Origin: Methanosarcina sp.
Lineage (GTDB): Archaea > Halobacteriota > Methanosarcinia > Methanosarcinales > Methanosarcinaceae
Direction of reading: 5' to 3'
DNA: 11,465 bases
NCBI GenBank assembly: GCA_024280975.1
Contig: JAMXLQ010000036.1
Location: 1-11,465, forward strand
The notes below the pieces were generated by a model. The model was not told the DNA's origin, searched no databases, and saw only the letters and a list, made by a program, of their open reading frames with translations. Position 1 is the first letter of the stretch; the number at the start of each line of letters is the position of its first letter. The translations under genes and the position numbers were made by a program. Positions 1-5,997 of the stretch are shown here, in pieces.

Positions 1-267
1 TCATCAATTTCTGTCAGCATACTGGTCTTTCTGGCAAGCAGTTTCCTGGGCTTTGGAATGCCGTTCCTTACCCTCCTGGAAATCAGCCTCATAGCTGTTG
101 TCATAGAACTTTCCGTTGTATACTGTGCGACAGTTGCCATTGCCTTTATCTCCCATCGGTTCGGGATCGATCCGGACGATACCGTAATCCCTTTTATAGC
201 AAGCCTTGGAGACCTCGTAGGGGTTACAGGAATTTTTATAGCCCTGTACATGATGGATATTTTATAA
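1..267 (+). CDS. MgtE/SLC41-type divalent cation transporter, C-terminal end (partial)
   Basis: This is the 3' end of a gene that begins before the window; the frame is open from base 1 to the TAA at 265-267. The 88 visible residues are mostly hydrophobic and form two or three membrane segments. The loop HRFGIDPDDTVIPFIASLGD followed by LVGVTG matches the signature of the MgtE/SLC41 membrane domain, where the sequence DPD...P...SLGDLVG lines the cation pore. Members move Mg2+ or other divalent cations across the cytoplasmic membrane. Archaeal SLC41-type proteins often lack the N-terminal and CBS regulatory domains of bacterial MgtE, and the next gene, 156 bases downstream, encodes a soluble PhoU/TrkA_C protein that could supply regulation. 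The N-terminal part cannot be judged. A T-rich tract follows the stop. Confidence 0.85.
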   Translation, partial: SSISVSILVFLASSFLGFGMPFLTLLEISLIAVVIELSVVYCATVAIAFISHRFGIDPDDTVIPFIASLGDLVGVTGIFIALYMMDIL

Positions 268-290
268 ACAGATCTCTTTAATTAAATGCC

Positions 291-309
291 ATTTTTATTA
301 TTTTTATTT
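291..309 (+). terminator. T-tract terminator after the transporter gene
   Basis: Two runs of five T separated by ATTA lie 24 bases after the stop codon, with no strong hairpin. Oligo-T tracts are enough to end transcription by archaeal RNA polymerase, so this is a plausible end for the transporter transcript. The strength of the site is inferred. Confidence 0.4.
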
Positions 310-378
310 CAATATTATTATATTCTATCAAGCCTCTTAAATGCCTGTATAATTCAAAAATTAATAATTACTATGAAG

Positions 379-385
379 TATAAAT
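379..385 (+). promoter_or_regulatory. TATA-box candidate for the PhoU/TrkA_C gene
   Basis: TATAAAT lies about 40 bases before the ATG at 424. A start site about 25 bases downstream would leave a short leader of roughly 15-20 bases. That leader contains only a weak purine-rich stretch (AGAG) before the ATG. Confidence 0.4.
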
Positions 386-423
386 CATATACACCAACAT
401 AAGGTAGAGTTGATATAGAGACC

Positions 424-1623
424 ATGTTCCCTAAAGAATTCAGATACAGTCCAAAGAACCTCAAGGATCTTTTGACTGAGATGAAGGATACTTCCGAACT
501 CATGGTAGACCTTGCATACTCTGCAATGATCTATGATGATGAGGACATTGCAGAAGAGGTACTCAATCTTGAAGATAAGATGGACACCCTCGATTACCAC
601 ATGAAGATGGCTGCGATGTTAAGCACACGCAGAGTTGACGAGGCCGAAGGGCTTCTCGGAGTCTTACAGGTTGCTGCGTGTTCGGAAAATATCGCAAATG
701 CCGCAGGCGACATTGCCAAAATAGTTCTCATGAATATGGGAATTCCGATGGAACTGAAAGTAGCCCTAAGGGAAGCAGAAGAGACCATAGTCAGGGCAAC
801 AGTCGCAGCAGAATCTTCAATGGCGGGACGTACGCTTGGTGACCTTGAGCTTGATTTAGAGACCGGCATGTGGGTTATTGCTATCCGGAGAAATGAAGAC
901 TGGATCTATGACCCTGATAAGGAAACCCGCCTCAGGCAGGGAGATGTTTTGATTGCTAGAGGGCATGATGAAGGGGTTCCGCTATTTTTTGAGAAGGTCA
1001 CGACAAGGAAATTTGTCCCAAAGGAAATCGAGCACAATAAGCTTCTAAAAGACCTTGAACATGCCGTGGATATTATCGTGGATATGAAAAATATGTCCGA
1101 ATTGTCCGTAGGGCTTGCATACTCGGCCATTCTTTTTGACAATGAGGATATTGCATATGAGGTAAGTGCCCTCGAATCCGAAATGGATTCTATGAAGTAC
1201 GAACTTCAACACTGGGTGCTTGAAACCGCAAAACACGTTGAGGATGTAAACCAGCTCAGGGGAATTCTGCACCTTGCAAGTGCCTCTGAAGGTATTTCCG
1301 ATGCTGCTTACGGGATTGCGGATACCGTGCTCAGGGATATAGAACTTCATCCTATTATCGCCCTCGCAGTCAGAAATTCCGAAGAGGTTATCACCAGGCT
1401 TCAGGTAGAGAAATGCTCTCCTATAGTTGGAAAGACTTTCTTTGAATTGAAGCTTGAAACCGAAACCGGATTGCATGTAATGGCAATCAAAAGGGCTGAC
1501 CGCTGGGTCTATGCTCCAAAAGGCAATACGGTTGTCCAGGCAGGAGATATGCTCATTGCACGCGGTTCAAGGATTGGGGAAGGGGCACTTATAGAAATGT
1601 GTGAGTGCAAACTAAACCAGTAA
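424..1623 (+). CDS. Tandem PhoU-TrkA_C (RCK_C) domain protein, probable cation-transport regulator
   Basis: A soluble 399-residue protein with no membrane segment, built from two copies of the same ~190-residue unit. Each copy has a helical PhoU-like part (about residues 13-115 and 214-315) with the shared pattern SEL-V-LAYSA---D-EDIA-EV--LE, then a beta-rich TrkA_C/RCK_C part (about 130-197 and 330-395) with the shared pattern ETG--V-AI-R---W-Y-P, then G(D/E)-LIARG. The copies are offset by about 201 residues. TrkA_C domains bind small ligands or ions and gate K+ and other cation transporters; PhoU domains act as helical signalling partners. Position directly after an MgtE/SLC41 gene suggests it controls that transporter from the cytoplasmic side. 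This is inference: the ligand is unknown, and a K+ system elsewhere could be the real partner. The start is the first ATG in frame; its ribosome-binding site is weak. Confidence 0.85.
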   Translation: MFPKEFRYSPKNLKDLLTEMKDTSELMVDLAYSAMIYDDEDIAEEVLNLEDKMDTLDYHMKMAAMLSTRRVDEAEGLLGVLQVAACSENIANAAGDIAKIVLMNMGIPMELKVALREAEETIVRATVAAESSMAGRTLGDLELDLETGMWVIAIRRNEDWIYDPDKETRLRQGDVLIARGHDEGVPLFFEKVTTRKFVPKEIEHNKLLKDLEHAVDIIVDMKNMSELSVGLAYSAILFDNEDIAYEVSALESEMDSMKYELQHWVLETAKHVEDVNQLRGILHLASASEGISDAAYGIADTVLRDIELHPIIALAVRNSEEVITRLQVEKCSPIVGKTFFELKLETETGLHVMAIKRADRWVYAPKGNTVVQAGDMLIARGSRIGEGALIEMCECKLNQ

Positions 1624-1640
1624 ATCTCTTTACTGGTAAT

Positions 1641-1680
1641 TTTCCGAACAAACCCCATTTTTTCCAAACAAACCTCATTT
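1641..1680. repeat. 20-base tandem repeat, two copies
   Basis: Copies at 1641-1660 and 1661-1680 share 18 of 20 bases (TTTCC-AACAAACC-CATTT). It starts 17 bases after the PhoU/TrkA_C stop codon. There is no obvious dyad and the function is unknown. Confidence 0.8.
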
Positions 1681-1860
1681 CGGCGGGTTGGTATGGGTCT
1701 ATTTATGGAAAGTATACTCCGGAATGACAGCTTCCGAGGCATCTTATTACTTTTTTGAAAACTGATAATAACCCGTTCCGCCGGGTTGTTACGGGCTTAC
1801 TTATAAAAACTACAATCCTGGATGGCAGGTTCCGAGTCAGCTTATAAGTTTTTGAAAGCT
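1679..1860. repeat. Degenerate ~85-base direct duplication
   Basis: Copy 1 (1679-1763) and copy 2 (1776-1860) align along their whole length with one one-base gap near the start. They share a GGCGGGTTG/GCCGGGTTG head, a central block ending in TTCCGAG and an end of TTTTTGAAA-CT. Identity is roughly two thirds to three quarters by eye. The duplication fills the spacer between the PhoU/TrkA_C gene and the DUF362 promoter. It could be a decayed regulatory or non-coding RNA duplication. Confidence 0.65.
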
Positions 1861-1875
1861 AAAAATATCTCTGAT

Positions 1876-1884
1876 TTTTATATA
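1876..1884 (+). promoter_or_regulatory. TATA box for the DUF362 gene
   Basis: The T/A-only stretch TTTTATATA sits about 25-30 bases before 1905. Transcription starting there would give a very short leader containing GGGGG (1906-1910) just ahead of the ATG at 1919. This favours ATG 1919 over GTG 1904 as the start codon. Confidence 0.5.
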
Positions 1885-1918
1885 TAAGGTCACATATTAC
1901 TATGTGGGGGTTTTGAGT

Positions 1919-2797
1919 ATGGTACTTGTTGGGCTTTCAAGAAATAAGGACATCCCGGAATCCGTAAGAACGGCAGTGGAGCTTGCAGGAGGGCTTGGAA
2001 TCAAAGAAGGATCTACTGTACTGATCCGGCCAAACGCAAACACTGCAGACCTGCCCCCTGGCTCGACAAATCCCGAGATACTAAAGGGAGCGATAAGGGA
2101 GGCAAGAAAATGCAATCCGAAAAAAATCATTGTTGCCGAAAAATCAATGACTACGCTGGATACCGAAATTGTGCTCAGGAAGCTTGGGCTCTGGCAAGTT
2201 GCTGAAGCCGAAGGAGTGGACGAAATTCTTACTTTTGATCACATGAAACGCTCTCATGTAAAGCCCGATGGTGCTTTCTCATGGCCTGAAGGTTTTTATG
2301 TTCCCGAATTTCTGGCTTCGGTAGACTATACGATTGCACTTCCTGTAATCAAGACTCACTGGACTGCAACGTTTACCATGGGTTTGAAATCTCAGATCAG
2401 CATAACCGCAGACCGGGACAGAAGGCAGCTTCCTCATGGTCAGCACAGTGATGTGCTTTTCGGAAACATGATTGCAGAATCAAATCTTGTTCATAGACCT
2501 GATTTTTATATCTCAGACGCTACGAAATGCTTTGTGACCGGAGGCCCTGACCTGGGAACCCTGAGAGAGCCTGGTATTGTACTTGCAAGCTCGGATGTGG
2601 TTGCAAACGATGCTGTGGGCCTTGCTCTGCTGAAAACTCTTGGCACGGTTCCGAAAATCCAGGAGCATTCAATCTGGGCCCAGCCCCAAATTAAAAGGGC
2701 AGTAGAGCTTGGATTAGGGGTGTATGACAGGGAAAAAATAACCTTAAAAGGCTCAGAGGTCGAGGAAATCGAAGAAATTCTTTCCAATCTTGTATGA
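1919..2797 (+). CDS. DUF362 domain-containing protein
   Basis: A 292-residue soluble protein covering a DUF362 domain almost end to end. Family landmarks are the strand-turn PVIKTHW (about residue 142 from ATG 1919), TMGLKSQ, a D-x-R-x-x-x-PHGQH segment and, further on, ISDA---FVTGGPDLG, then ASSDVVANDAVG. There are no added CxxC ferredoxin clusters, unlike DUF362 proteins fused to 4Fe-4S domains. The biochemical role of the family is not established, so no reaction is assigned. An alternative GTG at 1904 adds five residues; ATG 1919 is preferred because GGGGG at 1906-1910 then has ribosome-binding spacing of 8 bases and the TATA box is well placed. The gene appears monocistronic, with long non-coding gaps on both sides. 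T-rich tracts at about 2960-2996 may end its transcript. Confidence 0.8.
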   Translation: MVLVGLSRNKDIPESVRTAVELAGGLGIKEGSTVLIRPNANTADLPPGSTNPEILKGAIREARKCNPKKIIVAEKSMTTLDTEIVLRKLGLWQVAEAEGVDEILTFDHMKRSHVKPDGAFSWPEGFYVPEFLASVDYTIALPVIKTHWTATFTMGLKSQISITADRDRRQLPHGQHSDVLFGNMIAESNLVHRPDFYISDATKCFVTGGPDLGTLREPGIVLASSDVVANDAVGLALLKTLGTVPKIQEHSIWAQPQIKRAVELGLGVYDREKITLKGSEVEEIEEILSNLV

Positions 2798-3040
2798 TTG
2801 CGATTTGGAAATATTTGGTAGAAATGACTCTTGGTAGGAAAACCCAGGCATTTATACCTCAGAAAACCGGATTTCCTGTCACTTGAGTTTGAATGATTAA
2901 ATTTATGAGGTTGACAGAATTGAGCAGTTTTATAATAACTTTAAAGTACTTATAAAGTATTTTTGTCTTTTCCAGCTTGGATTTTTCTCTTTTTACCTCT
3001 GATTTTCCATGACTGTGCAAATATGCTCACCTATACCATA

Positions 3041-3049
3041 ATTTATTTA
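3041..3049 (+). promoter_or_regulatory. TATA-like box upstream of the zinc-ribbon gene
   Basis: ATTTATTTA lies 35-43 bases before the ATG at 3084. A start site 25 bases on would fall in the dyad at 3058-3079, so the dyad could be an operator over the transcription start. The assignment is by position only. Confidence 0.35.
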
Positions 3050-3057
3050 TTTTCAAC

Positions 3058-3079
3058 ATTCCCATAGGTAATGGGGAAT
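3058..3079 (+). promoter_or_regulatory. Dyad enclosing the ribosome-binding site of the zinc-ribbon gene
   Basis: ATTCCCAT and ATGGGGAAT form an 8-bp inverted repeat with one unpaired G around the loop AGGTA. The right arm contains GGGGA (3073-3077), the ribosome-binding site 6 bases before the ATG at 3084. As RNA it would hide the site; as DNA it could be an operator near the transcription start. Confidence 0.45.
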
Positions 3080-3083
3080 TTTT

Positions 3084-3293
3084 ATGAAATGCGAAAGTTG
3101 TGGAGCAGAAAGCGAAGGAAGATATTGCAAAAGCTGTGGCGATATACTGAATGAAGTTGTCAGAAGAATAGGAGAAAAACGCTGGGCGGCAATGGATGAC
3201 TGTTCGTTTATTTATCCATACGTCCAACGTGTGGCTAAAGGAGAACTTACAGTTCACGATATAATTCAAGTTCTTGACGCTGAAGTAGCATGA
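3084..3293 (+). CDS. Small zinc-ribbon protein, function unknown
   Basis: A 69-residue protein beginning MKCESCGAESEGRYCKSCGD. The pattern C-x2-C ... C-x2-C (Cys3, Cys6, Cys15, Cys18) is a compact zinc ribbon of the kind found at the N-terminus of many small archaeal proteins. The remaining ~50 residues are charged and probably helical, ending in a segment (ELTVHDIIQVLDAEVA) that could be a protein-interaction helix; a lone Cys (Cys40) is present. The ATG is supported by GGGGA 6 bases upstream. It stands alone, with 286 bases before and 374 after it. Adaptor, nucleic-acid-binding or regulatory roles are all possible and the sequence does not decide between them. Codon use and a good ribosome-binding site make it a likely real gene despite its size. 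Confidence 0.75.
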   Translation: MKCESCGAESEGRYCKSCGDILNEVVRRIGEKRWAAMDDCSFIYPYVQRVAKGELTVHDIIQVLDAEVA

Positions 3294-3667
3294 AGTAAAA
3301 GAATGATCTACAACTCTGAGATCTCAGGATTTCAGGTTGATAACCTTCAGAGGACGGCTCTAAAGATAGTTACGGCTCTAAGATAGTTACATACCTATAT
3401 CCTCAATAAAGTCGACTTCTACCAGATTAGTGGAGGAGCCGACTTGGTATTTGTCGACCTCTATCTTGGGACTCTTTCATTTTATATTAAGTAAGGGCAT
3501 AGTTTAAGTCTGAAGTTAGCCTCAGAATAAGTTAGATTCATATTAAATTACAGACTCAGTTTTTAAGATTAAATTTGAGGTCCTTAAAGGTATTTCTAGC
3601 ACATGCTTTAGTTAAGCCTTAAAGTTATATCTCTATAGCTTTAATATTATAGTGTTGAGCAGCTATC
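3294..3667. other. Non-coding spacer with small repeats
   Basis: No convincing gene is seen on either strand. The spacer holds a perfect 12-base palindrome CTGAGATCTCAG (3316-3327); a hairpin AGGTT-GAT-AACCT (about 3335-3347); a tandem repeat of ACGGCTCTAA(A)GATAGTT (3354-3371 and 3372-3388, the second copy one A shorter); and a spaced direct repeat GTCGAC-TCTA-C (about 3411-3423 and 3453-3465). The last 120 bases are A/T-rich and carry TATA-like stretches (about 3623-3629 and 3641-3650) that could drive the downstream lipoprotein gene. Confidence 0.5.
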
Positions 3668-4273
3668 ATGCTATCAGGAGCTGATGCCATAAAGAATAGA
3701 AAGGGCAATGCAGTTATTTTGATATTCTTGCTTGCAGGAATGTTTGTAATCTCAGGGTGTGTTCAAAACGAGAATGGAAAACCTGCAAGTGAAGAATCTC
3801 CTGATACTGGCAAAGGGGATGAAAACATGAACATTCAAAATATAAAGGTTTTTAGCAGTGCATTTGCAGCTAACGGTAGTATTCCAGGAAAGTACACCTG
3901 TGATGGGCAGAACATAAATCCTCCTCTGGAATTCGAGGGTATTCCCGAAGAGGCTGAGAGTTTAGTGCTTATATTGGACGATCCTGACGCTCCTACGAAG
4001 ACGTTCACACACTGGATTGTCTGGAACATAGAACCTGTAGCGAAAATAGAAGAAGACAGTATACCTGGAGTCGAGGGTTTAAATGATTTCAAGAAAATCG
4101 GATACGGAGGGCCATGTCCACCCTCTGGCACACACAGGTATTTCTTCCGGGTCTATGCTCTGGATAAGAAACTCGAACTTAAAGCAGGGGCAGGAAGAAA
4201 AGATCTCGAAAATGAAATGATAGGGCATATTATTGCCGAAGGAGAATTGATGGGAAAGTACAGCCGGAGATAA
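3668..4273 (+). CDS. PEBP-family (YbhB/YbcL-like) lipoprotein
   Basis: A 201-residue exported protein. Residues 1-31 form a lipoprotein-type signal: charged start, a hydrophobic core from about residue 15, then VISGC with the candidate lipidated Cys31. A low-complexity Glu/Lys/Asp linker (about 32-52) leads to a complete PEBP domain. Landmarks are the CDGQNINPPL segment, DPDAP (residues 105-109), HWIVWNI and GPCPPSGTHRYFF (from G148), which build the anion-binding pocket of bacterial/archaeal PEBP proteins; the ending GELMGKYSRR is typical. The family binds phospholipid head-group-like anions, but archaeal roles are unknown. ATG 3668 is the only usable start, since an in-frame TGA lies at 3656-3658; its ribosome-binding site is weak. 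msrA begins 7 bases after the stop, so the two are probably co-transcribed. Confidence 0.88.
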   Translation: MLSGADAIKNRKGNAVILIFLLAGMFVISGCVQNENGKPASEESPDTGKGDENMNIQNIKVFSSAFAANGSIPGKYTCDGQNINPPLEFEGIPEEAESLVLILDDPDAPTKTFTHWIVWNIEPVAKIEEDSIPGVEGLNDFKKIGYGGPCPPSGTHRYFFRVYALDKKLELKAGAGRKDLENEMIGHIIAEGELMGKYSRR

Positions 4274-4280
4274 TTTTCTC

Positions 4281-4841
4281 ATGGGGGGAAAAAGAGTGGA
4301 AGAAAGTCAAACAGCTGAATTAAATCCTGATTTTTTCGAAAATCCCGGAAGCGGCTTGGAAAAAGCAACCTTTGCCGCTGGTTGCTTCTGGGGTGTTGAA
4401 GAAGCTTTCCGGCAGGTTAAGGGAGTAGTTGCAACTGCGGTCGGTTTTAGCGGTGGACACTTTGAACGCCCTAGTTACGAGCAGGTCTGTACCCTTGATA
4501 CTGGGCATGCAGAGGCAGTTCGGGTCATTTTCGATCCGAAAGTGGTGTCTTATGAAACCTTACTTGGTGTCTTCTGGAAAATTCATGATCCCACTACAAA
4601 GGACAGGCAGGGTCCCGATATCGGAAAACAATACCGCTCAGTTATCTTTTATCATGATGATACGCAAAAAGCCGCTGCCTTAGCCTCAAAAGAGAAACTT
4701 GAAAAATCAGGGGTTTTCAAAAATCCGATAGTGACCGACATTGTGCCGGTTTCCGAGTTCTATATGGCTGAGGAGTATCACCAGCAGTATTTTGAAAAGA
4801 ATGGATTTCTTCAGAATGTGCTAAGAAGCTTGAAAAAATAA
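4281..4841 (+). CDS. msrA: Peptide methionine (S)-S-oxide reductase MsrA
   Basis: Reduces the S-epimer of methionine sulfoxide in proteins. The 186-residue sequence covers the MsrA domain: AAGCFWGVEEAF contains the catalytic Cys35, followed by GYSGG-like GFSGGH, the VCTLDTGHAEAV strand (Cys70) and HDPTTKDRQGPDIGKQYRS, all MsrA hallmarks. No signal peptide is visible, so it should be cytoplasmic, unlike its operon partner. There is no Cys in the C-terminal tail, where many MsrA proteins carry resolving cysteines; recycling must use Cys70 or an outside thiol. Two starts are possible: ATG 4281 (GGAG at 4266-4269, 11 bases before) or GTG 4296, which has GGGGGGA at 4283-4289 at ideal spacing. The conserved domain begins after both. 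It lies 7 bases after the PEBP stop codon. Confidence 0.95.
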   Translation: MGGKRVEESQTAELNPDFFENPGSGLEKATFAAGCFWGVEEAFRQVKGVVATAVGFSGGHFERPSYEQVCTLDTGHAEAVRVIFDPKVVSYETLLGVFWKIHDPTTKDRQGPDIGKQYRSVIFYHDDTQKAAALASKEKLEKSGVFKNPIVTDIVPVSEFYMAEEYHQQYFEKNGFLQNVLRSLKK

Positions 4842-5043
4842 TTCCTAAAAGAAAAAGGCATTTTAATACTTTAAATTGAAAAAATAACCTTTAAAAGAGC
4901 CTTTCAGCGGAATCGCGCTTAACTGATGTTCCTATAACTTTATAGCATATTTTCTGTTTTCTAACTCTTTTAGTTTTGTTGGATAATTTGATAAACATTC
5001 TACCTAATACATATATTAACTTATCAACTTTTAAGGTAATGTT

Positions 5044-5880
5044 ATGCGCTTCAAAATTCTGGCCACTGCAACATTAATTTTGCTGGGAATTGTGGTTTTT
5101 TCTGCTTATTCTGGTTCCAATAACAAGAGTACTCAGGATGACAAAGAAGATATAATTCAAAAAATAGGGGTTAATAACAGCAATTTCTTTGAGGTTTCGG
5201 AAGATTGGGATGGCTTTGAAGCAGTAGTCATAAATACTGATAAACTCAGGAAGGATGTAGATAAAGGAAATGTAACTCTTAAATTAATGGGGGAGAATTT
5301 TAAGATTAGAATACAGGATGTTTCAAGAAAAAGTGGTGAAAACGGGTATTACTACTATTATACAGGACACATTACCGGAAGTAAAGAGGGCAGATCTGAT
5401 TTATACGTAGAAGGAGATTATTTAGGCGGATCCGTTGAGCCGGGAGAACCGTGGAATGTTACATACAATATTGCCCATACTGACAAAAGATATAACGGAA
5501 AAATAGTTCACGTTATATTTATGCAAGATTGGGAAAAAGAAAAGGAAAGGATGGAAAAGAGAGGAATTGATCCTCTACAGTTTTTCCTCACAAACAGCGA
5601 TTCCAAAAAGCATGTAATGTCTATTGAGATTTTTGATTTTAATAATAAGTCCGTATTCAAAGAAAACTATACAATGAACCCTGGAGATACGATCTCTTCG
5701 CCTAAAATAAATGCCGAGTTGGGACAATATAGGTATGAAATTATTCTGGACAATAAATTTACTTTTGAACAGAAAGTACAGGCAGGTTACGCTGGTAATT
5801 TAGGTGGTTCAGAAAAACTGCATCTCAATATCCGTGGTGATCCGGATAACCCCATTGAATTCACAAGAGAAATTGCCTGA
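5044..5880 (+). CDS. Exported protein of unknown function, beta-rich
   Basis: A 278-residue protein with an N-terminal hydrophobic segment (about residues 5-22, after the basic MRFK) that acts as signal peptide or membrane anchor; there is no lipobox Cys. The rest is hydrophilic and beta-rich with several N-glycosylation-type Asn-x-Ser/Thr sites, as expected outside the cell. Residues about 70-165 alternate short strands: VTLKLMGENFKIRIQDV, a Tyr-rich YYYYYTGHITGS, YLGGSVEPGEPWNVTY and KIVHVIFMQDW. This resembles the pro-region beta-sheet that precedes zinc metalloprotease domains in some secreted bacterial and archaeal proteins, but there is no HExxH. The C-terminal ~90 residues look like an Ig/transthyretin-like sandwich. 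The ATG has AAGGT (5033-5037) 6 bases upstream. No family is recognised with certainty. Confidence 0.7.
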   Translation: MRFKILATATLILLGIVVFSAYSGSNNKSTQDDKEDIIQKIGVNNSNFFEVSEDWDGFEAVVINTDKLRKDVDKGNVTLKLMGENFKIRIQDVSRKSGENGYYYYYTGHITGSKEGRSDLYVEGDYLGGSVEPGEPWNVTYNIAHTDKRYNGKIVHVIFMQDWEKEKERMEKRGIDPLQFFLTNSDSKKHVMSIEIFDFNNKSVFKENYTMNPGDTISSPKINAELGQYRYEIILDNKFTFEQKVQAGYAGNLGGSEKLHLNIRGDPDNPIEFTREIA

Positions 5881-5962
5881 GTAAATTTTCTTTTTCCTTT
5901 CTTGCCGCAGTTGAAGAGAACTTTGTTCCTAACGCGAGACTTCCTTTATTTAGGGGTCCGGG

Positions 5963-5973
5963 ATAATTATTTA
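5963..5973 (+). promoter_or_regulatory. TATA-like box placed for a leaderless transcript of the flavin oxidoreductase
   Basis: The A/T stretch ATAATTATTTA is centred about 30 bases before ATG 5998, and no ribosome-binding purine tract lies in between (the stretch is pyrimidine-rich). The spacing fits transcription starting at or very near the ATG. Confidence 0.4.
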
Positions 5974-5997
5974 CCCTCCCTTATCCTATTTTTTCTC

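Noticed and set aside
1045..1476. 143-residue frame on the - strand inside the PhoU-TrkA_C gene
   Set aside because: It lies wholly opposite a gene with clear domain repeats and shows no recognisable product, so it is a shadow frame.
3027..3269. 80-residue - strand frame over the zinc-ribbon gene
   Set aside because: The + strand gene has a CxxC/CxxC ribbon and a good ribosome-binding site; the - strand frame has neither.
3684..3692. ATG with AGGAG just upstream (3676-3680) inside the PEBP gene start
   Set aside because: It is out of frame and stops after two codons (ATG CCA TAA), so it cannot be the gene start. A role as a tiny upstream-type frame is unsupported.
5902..5997. N-terminal extension of the flavin oxidoreductase from TTG 5902
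   Set aside because: The family N-terminus starts at MIFDPIT (ATG 5998). The extra 32 residues do not resemble family members and lie over the promoter-like sequence.
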